The translations under genes were made by a program, and so were the position numbers. Positions 43,556-51,680 of a stretch of DNA of 64,000 nucleotides are shown in pieces. The notes under the pieces were generated by a model, which was not told the DNA's origin, did not search any database, and worked only from the letters and a program-made list of their open reading frames with translations. The number at the start of each line of letters is the position of its first letter. Position 1 is the first letter of the stretch. This DNA comes from an uncultured Amylibacter sp. (GTDB lineage: Bacteria; Pseudomonadota; Alphaproteobacteria; Rhodobacterales; Rhodobacteraceae), in contig OY365741.1 in NCBI GenBank assembly GCA_959347425.1, forward strand, positions 248,001 through 312,000, given 5' to 3'.

Positions 43556-44979
43556 GTGTTTAACCTATCGTTAATAAAGGATTGAATGGCGGGTAAATCG
43601 TTTTGGCAAGTCGCCAGGCGTTCTGTGCGGTTGCCTAAATCCGCAAGATGGGGGGGTAAATCGGGGGCGGTTTTACACGCGCGTTTCACCGCGTCTGGGA
43701 ATTTCGCGGCATGGGCGGTGGCAAGGCTGATGATTGGGGTGGTTTCGGTTGTGGTTTCGGTGAGGAAATCCCCCGCAACCTTCACCGCAACCGCCGTATG
43801 GGGGCAAATCATCCGCCCCGCTTTTTCATAGATTCGCGCGATAGTATCCAGAGTTTCCTGCTCTGAACACCGCCCAGAAGCGAATTCTTTGCATAATTTC
43901 GCATGGGCTTCGCCTGACAAAACAAACCCACCCTGCGCGGTTAAGTCCGCGAATAAATCGCGCACGGACGCAGGGTCTCGCCCATAAAGCTCAAACACCA
44001 ATCGTTCGAAATTAGAGCTGATTTGAATATCCATGGACGGGCTGATGGTCGGCTGAACCCCCGTGTTTTTATGGTCGCCCGTCTGCACGGTGCGATGCAA
44101 AATATCGTTTTGATTGGTCGCGATAATCAAACGGTCAATCGGCAAACCCATCTTTTTCGCGACAAATCCCGCGAATATATCGCCAAAATTGCCGGTAGGC
44201 ACGCAGAAGGACACGCGGGACGCACCCGCTCCCGCTCCCAAATCCGCTCCCAAATCTAGGCGACTCACCGCCCAAAAATAATACACCACCTGCGCCAAAA
44301 TCCGCGCCCAGTTTATGGAATTAACACTCGCCAATCGCACGGAATCGCGGAAATCCGCGTCGGCAAACATGGCTTTGACCAAGGCTTGGCAGTCGTCAAA
44401 ATCCCCGTCAATAGCAACGGCATGGACATTGGCAGCACTCGCCGTCGTCATCTGGCGACGTTGCACATCGGACACACGCCCCGCTGGATATAGGATAAAA
44501 ACATCAACGGAGGCAAGGTTTTGGAACGCCTCAATCGCGGCACTGCCGGTATCGCCAGAGGTCGCACCGACTATACACAGGCGTTTATCGGCGCGTTGCA
44601 GGCTGAAATCAAACATCCGCCCGATGAGTTGCATGGCGAAATCTTTGAACGCCAAAGTCGGCCCATGATAGAGTTCTAATAAATAATGATTCGGCTCTAT
44701 TTCGGCAAGCGGAGCGCGGTCATCCGCGGCAAACCCGCGATAGGCAGAAGCTATCAAATCACGCAAAGTCGCATCGTCAAACGCCCCGCCAATAAACGGT
44801 TTCATAACCGTAAATGCAACCTGTTCGTATGACTGCCCCGCCATCGCCGCACGCTCAGAATCAGCAAGAACAGGCCAAACATCAGGCACATACAACCCGC
44901 CATCGGGGGCAAGCCCCGTCAGCATCGCCGATTCGAAATCCAAGGGCGCGCACCCGCCCCGTGTTGATATATAACGCAT
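43552..44979 (-). CDS. thrC: Threonine synthase
   Basis: A 475-residue PLP enzyme converting O-phosphohomoserine to threonine. It starts MRYISTRGGCAPLDFESAML, the standard ThrC N-terminus. The PLP Lys lies in LAFKDFAMQLIGRMF, with GATSGDTGSAAIEAF for phosphate binding and SVNSINWARILAQVVYYF. It overlaps the M16 peptidase gene by 4 bp and follows surf1 directly. Confidence 0.95.
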   Translation of the reverse strand: MRYISTRGGCAPLDFESAMLTGLAPDGGLYVPDVWPVLADSERAAMAGQSYEQVAFTVMKPFIGGAFDDATLRDLIASAYRGFAADDRAPLAEIEPNHYLLELYHGPTLAFKDFAMQLIGRMFDFSLQRADKRLCIVGATSGDTGSAAIEAFQNLASVDVFILYPAGRVSDVQRRQMTTASAANVHAVAIDGDFDDCQALVKAMFADADFRDSVRLASVNSINWARILAQVVYYFWAVSRLDLGADLGAGAGASRVSFCVPTGNFGDIFAGFVAKKMGLPIDRLIIATNQNDILHRTVQTGDHKNTGVQPTISPSMDIQISSNFERLVFELYGRDPASVRDLFADLTAQGGFVLSGEAHAKLCKEFASGRCSEQETLDTIARIYEKAGRMICPHTAVAVKVAGDFLTETTTETTPIISLATAHAAKFPDAVKRACKTAPDLPPHLADLGNRTERLATCQNDLPAIQSFINDRLNT

Positions 44980-45672
44980 CTAAACCCTCCTACGCCATAG
45001 GCGACCAATCCAATATACGCTCATCGCGCCCCAAACCGCCGCCAAAGAAAACCAAGTCACCATATATTCCCAATGGTCGTTGGGGATATTGGTGGCAAGG
45101 GCTTGCGGAAACATCCCCGCCTGCCAACCCTGCGCATCCGTATCCAAGGCGGTAATCGCGGAGGCCACAACCAAAATCGGCTCTGTCTCCAGAAAATCCG
45201 CCATAATCCCCGTGTCCCGTGCAAACCAAATCCCCGCGTCCAAATCGGGCGGGGGAGTATTACGCCCAGTCTCCATAGCAAAGAATACATTGCCAATCAC
45301 AGCCACCTGCCCTGCTCGCCGCACATTTTTGTCGCCCGTTCGCACAAAGCCCAAATCCACCATAATACGCCTCGCGCCAGAAGCGGTGCGTATAGTCACG
45401 GGCGCGATAATCCGAAAGCCAGCACCGCGCAGTTTATCCCCGCGTAGCACATGAATCTCCTCGCCATCCAACCGCCCAACCACCTGCACCCGCAGGTAAT
45501 TATCGGCATCGGTAAGTTCAATCGGCAAGGCGACAGGCTCCGCCACCATCCGTGCATCAATCCGCGCCAGATACGCGGATTTTTCATCCAGCCGTTCCCT
45601 TTGCCAAACACCCAGCCACAGCAGAACCGCAATCCCAAGCACCGCCAGAATAATAGGGAAGATAAACCTCAT
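44980..45672 (-). CDS. SURF1-family cytochrome oxidase assembly protein
   Basis: A 230-residue protein with two membrane anchors, at residues 1-20 (FIFPIILAVLGIAVLLWLGV) and near the C-terminus (WYSLAAVWGAMSVYW-like). Between them is a periplasmic domain with GVWQRERLDEKSAYLARID and NDHWEYMVTWFSLA, SURF1 signatures. SURF1 helps insert heme a into cytochrome oxidase subunit I. I prefer the ATG at 45672; a GTG at 45684 overlaps the ribosome site. It is next to coxC, as expected. Confidence 0.85.
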   Translation of the reverse strand: MRFIFPIILAVLGIAVLLWLGVWQRERLDEKSAYLARIDARMVAEPVALPIELTDADNYLRVQVVGRLDGEEIHVLRGDKLRGAGFRIIAPVTIRTASGARRIMVDLGFVRTGDKNVRRAGQVAVIGNVFFAMETGRNTPPPDLDAGIWFARDTGIMADFLETEPILVVASAITALDTDAQGWQAGMFPQALATNIPNDHWEYMVTWFSLAAVWGAMSVYWIGRLWRRRV

Positions 45673-45700
45673 CCAGCACAGCACCCCTTATCAAACAGCA

Positions 45701-46543
45701 TTATCCGCCCCAGATATAAACGGCAGCAAACAGGAATAACCACACGACATCAACGAAATGCCAGTACCACGCGGCGGCCTCAAAGCCGATATGATTGTCT
45801 TGGGTGAAATGCCCAACGGCCGCCCGCCACAGGCACACGCCCAGAAAAAGCGTGCCAATCAGCACGTGAAATCCGTGAAAACCCGTTGCCATGAAAAAGT
45901 TCGCACCATAGATATTGCCCGAATAATCAAACGCCGCGTGGCTATATTCATACGCTTGGAAAACGGTGAAAATCGCACCCAGAATAATCGCGCCGAAGAG
46001 ACCTTGCATCAAGGCTTTGCGGTCGTTGTCATGTACCAGAGCGTGGTGCGCCCAAGTGCAAAAACAACCCGAACAGAGCAAGATTAAAGTGTTAATCAGG
46101 GGTAAATGCCACGGGTCAAAGGTCTCTATCCCCACGGGAGGCCAAACGCCTCGGGCAAAGGGAAATCCCTCTGCCATCGTGAAAATCGAGTATTTAAAGA
46201 ACGACCAGAACCACGCGACAAAGAACATGACTTCGGAGGTGATGAATAAAATAACACCGTAACGCAGCCCGATGCGGACAACGGGGGTGTGGTCGCCTGT
46301 ATTCGCCTCTTTCACCACGTCCGACCACCAGCAAAACATAGTGAAAAGCACGCCGAACAATCCTAAAATGAACATCCAAGGCGACAGGGGGAACCCTGCT
46401 AGGCGGGCGGTTTCTTCGCCTCGCCCAAGGTGATGGGCAAGGAAAACCGCGCCCGATAACATTGTCAGGGCGGAAAGCGCGCCTAGGAGCGGCCAGATGC
46501 TGGGGTTTATGATGTGGTAATCGTGGTTTTTCGTGTGTGCCAT
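45701..46543 (-). CDS. ctaE: Cytochrome c oxidase subunit III
   Basis: A 280-residue protein with seven membrane helices. It starts [20 protein letters not shown], with [33 protein letters not shown] and a final [18 protein letters not shown]. It is a core subunit of the aa3-type oxidase in the inner membrane. Element E separates it from ctaG upstream, although the two are adjacent in relatives. Subunit I (ctaD) is not in this window, as is common in the group. Confidence 0.95.
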   Translation of the reverse strand: MAHTKNHDYHIINPSIWPLLGALSALTMLSGAVFLAHHLGRGEETARLAGFPLSPWMFILGLFGVLFTMFCWWSDVVKEANTGDHTPVVRIGLRYGVILFITSEVMFFVAWFWSFFKYSIFTMAEGFPFARGVWPPVGIETFDPWHLPLINTLILLCSGCFCTWAHHALVHDNDRKALMQGLFGAIILGAIFTVFQAYEYSHAAFDYSGNIYGANFFMATGFHGFHVLIGTLFLGVCLWRAAVGHFTQDNHIGFEAAAWYWHFVDVVWLFLFAAVYIWGG

Positions 46544-46607
46544 TGTGATTTCCTTTGTGGTTTGTGGGTTAGTGTTATAGTTGCGGGTGTTATAGGGGAG
46601 TTTTTGG

Positions 46608-47080
46608 GGGAGGTCAAGGGGTAGTTGTTAGTTGTTAGTTATTAGTTGTTAGTTATTAGTGAATCTGCCCTTCGGGTCTTCGTCATCGCTTACGCGAGTG
46701 CCGACCAGCGTGGTCTTTTGTGCGTAGCCCCCGCTTCGCGGGAGCATGCCAAAAGCCCTTGGGTTTCAAGACGATAGGAATTCTATAAATTTACTATTTG
46801 GAATAACAAGACGTTAGATTGGATTATTTGCAAAGAATACTTGGGAATTGGCGATAGGCTATTTCTAAATTTATTTAGACTATATACAAGACGCTGAACC
46901 AAACCCCAGCCAAAAAAAACCGTCCAGCTCTCCGCAGGAGGGGTGGGCGGGTGGGCGACCGAGCGAAGTGGCTTGCCACGAAGTGAGGGCGCAACAAAAA
47001 ACCTCTATCCTTAACTCCTAATAACGAACCCCAAATCGCTAGCAACCAATAACTAACAACTAACAACTAATAACTAAAAT
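46608..47080 (+). repeat. Structured dispersed element, copy E, inside the cytochrome oxidase cluster
   Basis: Plus orientation, opposite to the surrounding genes. Head hairpins are GCCC/GGGT, TCGC-TTAC-GCGA, GACCA-GCG-TGGTC and GCCCCCGC/GCGGGAGC. The middle is conserved but the tail is of a second type, with AGCTCTCCGCAGGAGG and GTGGC-TT-GCCAC, shared with copy F. Heptamers bound both ends, and the ctaG stop lies in the right array. The gap 46544-46607 holds only A-, G- and T-rich leader sequence of coxC. Confidence 0.85.
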
Positions 47081-47647
47081 CTAATCACTCACATGAAACG
47101 TATAGGACAAAGTCACCGCCCGCACGGCCTGTGCGTCTTCATCCGTCATCATATCCGCGTCAATAAAGAACGTCACGGGCATCTGCACACGCTCACCCGC
47201 CTCCAAAACCTGCTTTTGGAAACAAAAACACTCAATCTTAGAAAAATATGACCCCATACTATACGGATAAACATTGAAAGTCGCCTGCCCCGCGGTGGGC
47301 GCGTCGGTGGGGTTATAGGCCTCGTAAAATATGGTTATAGTCTCACCAATCCGCACTTCCACCTTGCGATCAACGGGGGCGAATTCCCACGGCATGTCCT
47401 CCGCCAAGGACGCATCAAAGCGCACCTCCATCGTTTCCTCCAAAATAGGTCCGTTGCCACTGGTGGCGATTTGGGTGACCCCGCCAAAGCCCGTGACTTG
47501 GCAAAACCACTGGTACAACGGCACGGATAAAAACGCCAAAACCAGCATCCAAGCCGCTAGCCCAAAGCATAAAAATGCTGTACGCAGGGGTTTGGGGGAT
47601 TTTTTTTGTGGCTCTTGTGGCTCTTGTGGCTCTTCGGTTTTCATCAT
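47081..47647 (-). CDS. ctaG: Cytochrome c oxidase assembly protein CtaG/Cox11
   Basis: A 188-residue protein. A cytoplasmic tail with a short PQE repeat (EPQEPQEPQ) precedes one membrane helix. The periplasmic domain carries VPLYQWFCQVTGFGG and the copper-binding CFCFQ, the Cox11 signatures. It delivers copper to the CuB site of subunit I. The PQE stretch comes from three 9-bp tandem repeats at about 47606-47632. The TAG stop is in element E. Confidence 0.92.
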   Translation of the reverse strand: MMKTEEPQEPQEPQKKSPKPLRTAFLCFGLAAWMLVLAFLSVPLYQWFCQVTGFGGVTQIATSGNGPILEETMEVRFDASLAEDMPWEFAPVDRKVEVRIGETITIFYEAYNPTDAPTAGQATFNVYPYSMGSYFSKIECFCFQKQVLEAGERVQMPVTFFIDADMMTDEDAQAVRAVTLSYTFHVSD

Positions 47648-47685
47648 TTGTCCTTTGTTTAATGGGGTTGTTTAACGGGGGTTTA

Positions 47686-47892
47686 TTAACTGTTCTGCTC
47701 TTCAATCAGCAGGCAGTTGCGCAGCACATGGTCGGGGGCTTCCAAACATCCGCCAGACATCATCTTGGCAACGGTAATGGCGAACACCAGCGCGACAAAG
47801 CCCACCAGAATCAGCCCGATAACAACGTTATTGCGCGCCCTGCCCGCACGGAACGTTGCCATTTGCGCAGTTTCATTCGTCTCTTGTTCCAT
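47686..47892 (-). CDS. CoxF-like small membrane protein
   Basis: A 68-residue protein with one membrane helix (VVIGLILVGFVALVFAITVA) and a short C-terminus with two cysteines. It lies between ctaB and ctaG, where relatives have the small coxF-type open frame thought to assist oxidase assembly. Sequence conservation in such small proteins is weak, so the call leans on position. Confidence 0.7.
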   Translation of the reverse strand: MEQETNETAQMATFRAGRARNNVVIGLILVGFVALVFAITVAKMMSGGCLEAPDHVLRNCLLIEEQNS

Positions 47893-47901
47893 AATTCCCC
47901 C

Positions 47902-48870
47902 TTAAATCCAAACAGGCCAAGCCTGCCATACGAGACCGAAATCACGCAAAACAGCCTCCACCCCCAGTGCCGCGAACAGTGCGAATAAATACACGATTGA
48001 AAACCAGAATAACGCGAGCTCCGCCTTATTATCGCCCTTATTATCAACCGCGACCGCGTCACCACCCCTACGTAAAAACACCATAACCGCACGGAAAACA
48101 AACCATCCGCTCAGCGATAAAGCCACCGCAAAATAAACCACTCCGCCGATGGAGCTCACCGCCAAAGCCAGCGCAATAGGACACAGCACCACCGCGTAAA
48201 TCAGGATTTGCCACCGAGTATAATCGCCACCGCGTACGACGGGCATCATGGGGATGCCCGCTTTTTTATAGTCCGCGTTGCTAAACAACGCCAAGGCCCA
48301 GAAATGCGGCGGAGTCCATACGAATATCAATGCGAACATCAGCACGCTTTCCACCGATACGCCGCCTGTCGCCACTGCCCAGCCTATCATCGGGGGGAAT
48401 GCGCCCGCCGCGCCGCCGATGACTATGTTTTGGGGGGTTGCGCGTTTTAACCACATGGAATAAATCACCGCGTAAAAGAATATCGTGCCAGCCAAAATCC
48501 CCGCCGCCAGCCAGTTTGCCGTTAATCCCAGCATGCCGACCGATAAGAACGACAGCCACAGCCCCAGAGCCAGCGCGTTTCCACTTGAGACTCGCCCCGC
48601 GGGGATGGGGCGGTTTTTAGTCCGTTGCATGATTGCGTCAATATCCGCGTCCCACCACATGTTTAACGCGCCTGATGCGCCCGCGCCGAGGGCTATGAAT
48701 AACAGCGAAGCCAATGCTAAAACGGGGTTTAATCCGCCAACAAGCGCATCGTTCGGCGCGACCCACATGCCGATGAACGCGGTGAAAACCACCAGCGACA
48801 TCACACGCGGTTTCAGCAATCGGTAAAAATCGCCGACATCACTTTGATAGGGGACAGTGGGGGCGAGCAA
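47902..48870 (-). CDS. ctaB: Protoheme IX farnesyltransferase
   Basis: A 322-residue polytopic UbiA-family prenyltransferase making heme O. The first Asp motif is [20 protein letters not shown] and the second [32 protein letters not shown] is the usual start of the family domain. The start appears to be TTG at 48870, with AAGGA 9 bp upstream, since no ATG precedes the conserved part. It lies between ctaC and coxF, as expected. Confidence 0.93.
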   Translation of the reverse strand: MLAPTVPYQSDVGDFYRLLKPRVMSLVVFTAFIGMWVAPNDALVGGLNPVLALASLLFIALGAGASGALNMWWDADIDAIMQRTKNRPIPAGRVSSGNALALGLWLSFLSVGMLGLTANWLAAGILAGTIFFYAVIYSMWLKRATPQNIVIGGAAGAFPPMIGWAVATGGVSVESVLMFALIFVWTPPHFWALALFSNADYKKAGIPMMPVVRGGDYTRWQILIYAVVLCPIALALAVSSIGGVVYFAVALSLSGWFVFRAVMVFLRRGGDAVAVDNKGDNKAELALFWFSIVYLFALFAALGVEAVLRDFGLVWQAWPVWI

Positions 48871-48904
48871 GCGTAAATATCCTTATCAGGGGGGTTATCG
48901 GGGG

Positions 48905-49831
48905 TTATCGGTTTGAAACAACCTGTTTGGGCGCGGGAGTATCCAAAGAATCCACATCCGCATATTCCTGTATTGCCGAGTTTAACCAGCGCAGATATTC
49001 GCGTTCGGACACGACTTTCACCGTTATCGGCATATAGGAGTGGTCTTTGCCACATAATTCGGAACACTGCCCGAAATACACGCCGATTTTCTCGGCACGG
49101 AACCACAGCTCTGCCAATCGCCCTGGCACTCCGTCTTGTTTCACTCCAAACGCGGGGATTGTCCACGAATGTATCACGTCAGAGGCGGTGATTTGCACCA
49201 CAACCGTGCGATTGACTGGCACTATAACCGCCGTATCGGTCGCCAGCAAGTATTCGGCTTGGCTGTACCCGTGGGCTTCCAATTCGTCCCTTTGCAACAT
49301 CAGCGAATCAAAGCCAAAGCCGTGGTCGATATAGTCATAAGTCCAATACCACTGGTTGCCCGTGGCTTTTATGGTTAAGTCGGCCTTTGGGATGATTTGC
49401 TGTTTATTCAAAAAACTGAGGCTAGGCGGAATCATCGCCAGCAGAATAATCACGGGAATCACCGTCCAAGCGATTTCAACCGCCGTATTATGGGTGAAAC
49501 GCGCGGGCGTAGGGTTAACGGAGGCGCGATAGCGGATAACCACCCAAGCCAGCAAAAGCGTGACGAAGACCGATATTACGCCAATGATAATCAGCAGAAA
49601 GTTATCCAGCCACTGCAAATCCCGCGCCAATTCGGTGGCGGGGGTTTGGAAATTATAGCCCTTATCGTGCGGGATACCCAGCAGGGGCAAGTCTTGGGAT
49701 ACTTGTTGCGCGGTGGCGGTAGTTGTTGTTATTATGGCTATGATAGCGGTTGTGATGGTGGCTATCATCTTGGCTATTGGTGCGGTTATCGGTGCGGTTA
49801 GCGTGGATTTTAGGGTGGGCATTATCGGCAT
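48905..49831 (-). CDS. ctaC: Cytochrome c oxidase subunit II
   Basis: A 308-residue protein. The N-terminus is an unusual, low-complexity signal region rich in Ile, Thr and Ala. Two membrane helices follow, then the CuA cupredoxin domain with the motif GQCSELCGKDHSYMPI (C-x3-C, His and Met ligands) and the aromatic strip NQWYWTYDY. It accepts electrons from cytochrome c. AAGGAG lies 10 bp before the ATG at 49831. It is the first gene of the oxidase cluster here. Confidence 0.95.
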   Translation of the reverse strand: MPIMPTLKSTLTAPITAPIAKMIATITTAIIAIITTTTATAQQVSQDLPLLGIPHDKGYNFQTPATELARDLQWLDNFLLIIIGVISVFVTLLLAWVVIRYRASVNPTPARFTHNTAVEIAWTVIPVIILLAMIPPSLSFLNKQQIIPKADLTIKATGNQWYWTYDYIDHGFGFDSLMLQRDELEAHGYSQAEYLLATDTAVIVPVNRTVVVQITASDVIHSWTIPAFGVKQDGVPGRLAELWFRAEKIGVYFGQCSELCGKDHSYMPITVKVVSEREYLRWLNSAIQEYADVDSLDTPAPKQVVSNR

Positions 49832-50135
49832 TGCGGTGGACTCCTTTGCAGGTTTGGTGGTCGTTTATCTGTATAAAGGCGAGGCAAATCCGCGCCATTC
49901 CCCCCAGTCATAACGATTTTTATGAAAAAGGCAAGAGGGTTTTGTGGGGTTTTGTGGGATTTCCCAAATTTTGCCGATTTTGTGAGGATTTTGGATTTTC
50001 ACCACAAACCCACAAAATCCGCAAAAACCCCCCTCACAAAAATAAAAACATTTTTACATGCATTTTTTCTAAATAATTTAGATTCTGTTAATACTCTCGG
50101 GCTAGGGTGAAATACGAACCCACAAAATATACCTT

Positions 50136-51536
50136 ATGGAAAGCAGGTTTAACCCAATGTTATATGACTTATCATCACCAAATGCCCCCGAATCCCATGG
50201 CGATTCTTCGCACGATTCGCAAAATTATTCCCACCCCGATGCACAAATGGATGCACAGGGGGAGTCGCAAACCGCAGACCTTCTGCAAACCACGCTCAGC
50301 GATACCGAGGCGATTGCATGGTTGCGTCTGACCCGTTCGTCTCGCGTGGGGCCAGCGACTTTTGTCCGCCTGTTGGAAGAGCATAAAAACGCCAAGGACG
50401 CGTTAATTGCCCTGCCCGATATTGCACGGCAGGCGGGGGTAAAGGATTATCAACCCTGCACGGTTGCGCGGGCCGAATCCGAGTATGAACAGGGTTTGGA
50501 ATTGGGCTATAAGCCTTTGTTCTTGGGGTATTTCCCCTACCCTAGGTTATTGTGTGAAACGCCCGATGCTCCGCCGTTTTTGTGGGCAAGGGGGGATTTG
50601 GATTTGCTGCAAAACCCGTGTGTCGCGCTGGTTGGGGCGCGGAATGCGTCGTCCTTGGGGCAACGGATTGCGGGGGTGATTGCGCGGCAACTGGGGCAGT
50701 TTCAATACGGAGTCGTCTCTGGTTTGGCGCGTGGGATTGACACGGCAACCCATCGCGGGGCGTTGGAAACGGGGACGGTCGCGGTTTTGGCGAGCGGGCT
50801 GGACGTGTGCTATCCAAAGGAAAACGCCGATTTAATGGAACAAATCGGCGATCTGGGCGTGTGTATTTCCGAACAACCCATCGGCACGACCCCGCAAGCG
50901 CGGCACTTTCCCCAGCGCAACCGTATCATCGCGGGGATGTGCTCGGCGGTGGTGGTGGTAGAGGCGGCGACTCGGTCTGGCAGTTTGATAACCGCACGGT
51001 GTGCAGCCGATTTGGGACGCGAAGTTATGGCGGTGCCCGGTAATCCGCTGGATGGTCGTGCCTCTGGTTGCAATGCGCTGATCCGCGATGGGGCGGTGCT
51101 GGTGCGCTCTGGGCAGGATATTCACGATGCGTTGCAGGTGCCTGCTGATTTGCGCCCGTCGGTGCGCAGTGCGCAGGGGATACTGAACTTTGTCCCCAAT
51201 GGATTTTCGGAAGGCGGAGTGCAAGAGAGGATTTCTGGACGGGATGCACAGGGCGGTGCGGATGGCGGTGTGACGCAGGACATGGATAATAGTGTGGTGC
51301 AGGATGTGGTAAATCCAAAACAAGAGCCAGATGAGGAAGACGGCGAACGGTTGATGACACCCGATTCTCTGTGTCAAAGGATTTTTGAACTCTTGGGCAG
51401 TACCAGCTTGCCCGAGGATATTTTAATCCGCGATTCGGGATTGCCTATGATTCCTTTGACACAACAGCTCACCGCGTTGGAATTGGAGGGGCGAATCATC
51501 CGCCAACCAGGTGGAGTCTTAAGCGTGGCGGTTTGA
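50136..51536 (+). CDS. dprA: DNA-processing protein DprA
   Basis: A 466-residue protein. A polar leader of about 45 residues precedes a SAM-like domain, then the Rossmann core with VALVGARNASSLGQRIAG, SGLARGIDTATHRGAL and FPQRNRIIAGMCSAVVVVEA. A Gln-, Asp- and Gly-rich linker (about 355-410) leads to a C-terminal winged helix. DprA loads RecA on incoming single-stranded DNA during transformation. It precedes topA on the same strand, a pairing found in many bacteria. Confidence 0.93.
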   Translation: MESRFNPMLYDLSSPNAPESHGDSSHDSQNYSHPDAQMDAQGESQTADLLQTTLSDTEAIAWLRLTRSSRVGPATFVRLLEEHKNAKDALIALPDIARQAGVKDYQPCTVARAESEYEQGLELGYKPLFLGYFPYPRLLCETPDAPPFLWARGDLDLLQNPCVALVGARNASSLGQRIAGVIARQLGQFQYGVVSGLARGIDTATHRGALETGTVAVLASGLDVCYPKENADLMEQIGDLGVCISEQPIGTTPQARHFPQRNRIIAGMCSAVVVVEAATRSGSLITARCAADLGREVMAVPGNPLDGRASGCNALIRDGAVLVRSGQDIHDALQVPADLRPSVRSAQGILNFVPNGFSEGGVQERISGRDAQGGADGGVTQDMDNSVVQDVVNPKQEPDEEDGERLMTPDSLCQRIFELLGSTSLPEDILIRDSGLPMIPLTQQLTALELEGRIIRQPGGVLSVAV

Positions 51537-51582
51537 TGAATTACATATTTTAGTGCCTATTAGTGCCTATTATTGGCTAAAC

Positions 51583-51611
51583 TTGCATTTATAATCGCGC
51601 CCCGCTACAAT
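51583..51611 (+). promoter_or_regulatory. Sigma-70-type promoter of topA
   Basis: TTGCAT at 51583-51588, a 17-bp spacer, then TACAAT at 51606-51611. It gives topA a leader of about 60 bases. The short A+T-rich direct repeat TAGTGCCTAT lies just upstream. Confidence 0.65.
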
Positions 51612-51680
51612 AGCCCTTGACGCTTTTGTAAAAAATTATAAAAGCAAGCCACAGAACTTATCCAAAAATACAGGAATACT

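Noticed and set aside
47606..47632. Nine-bp tandem repeat coding PQE in ctaG as a phase-variable tract
   Set aside because: Three in-frame units only; changes in number would not shift the frame, so switching is not expected.
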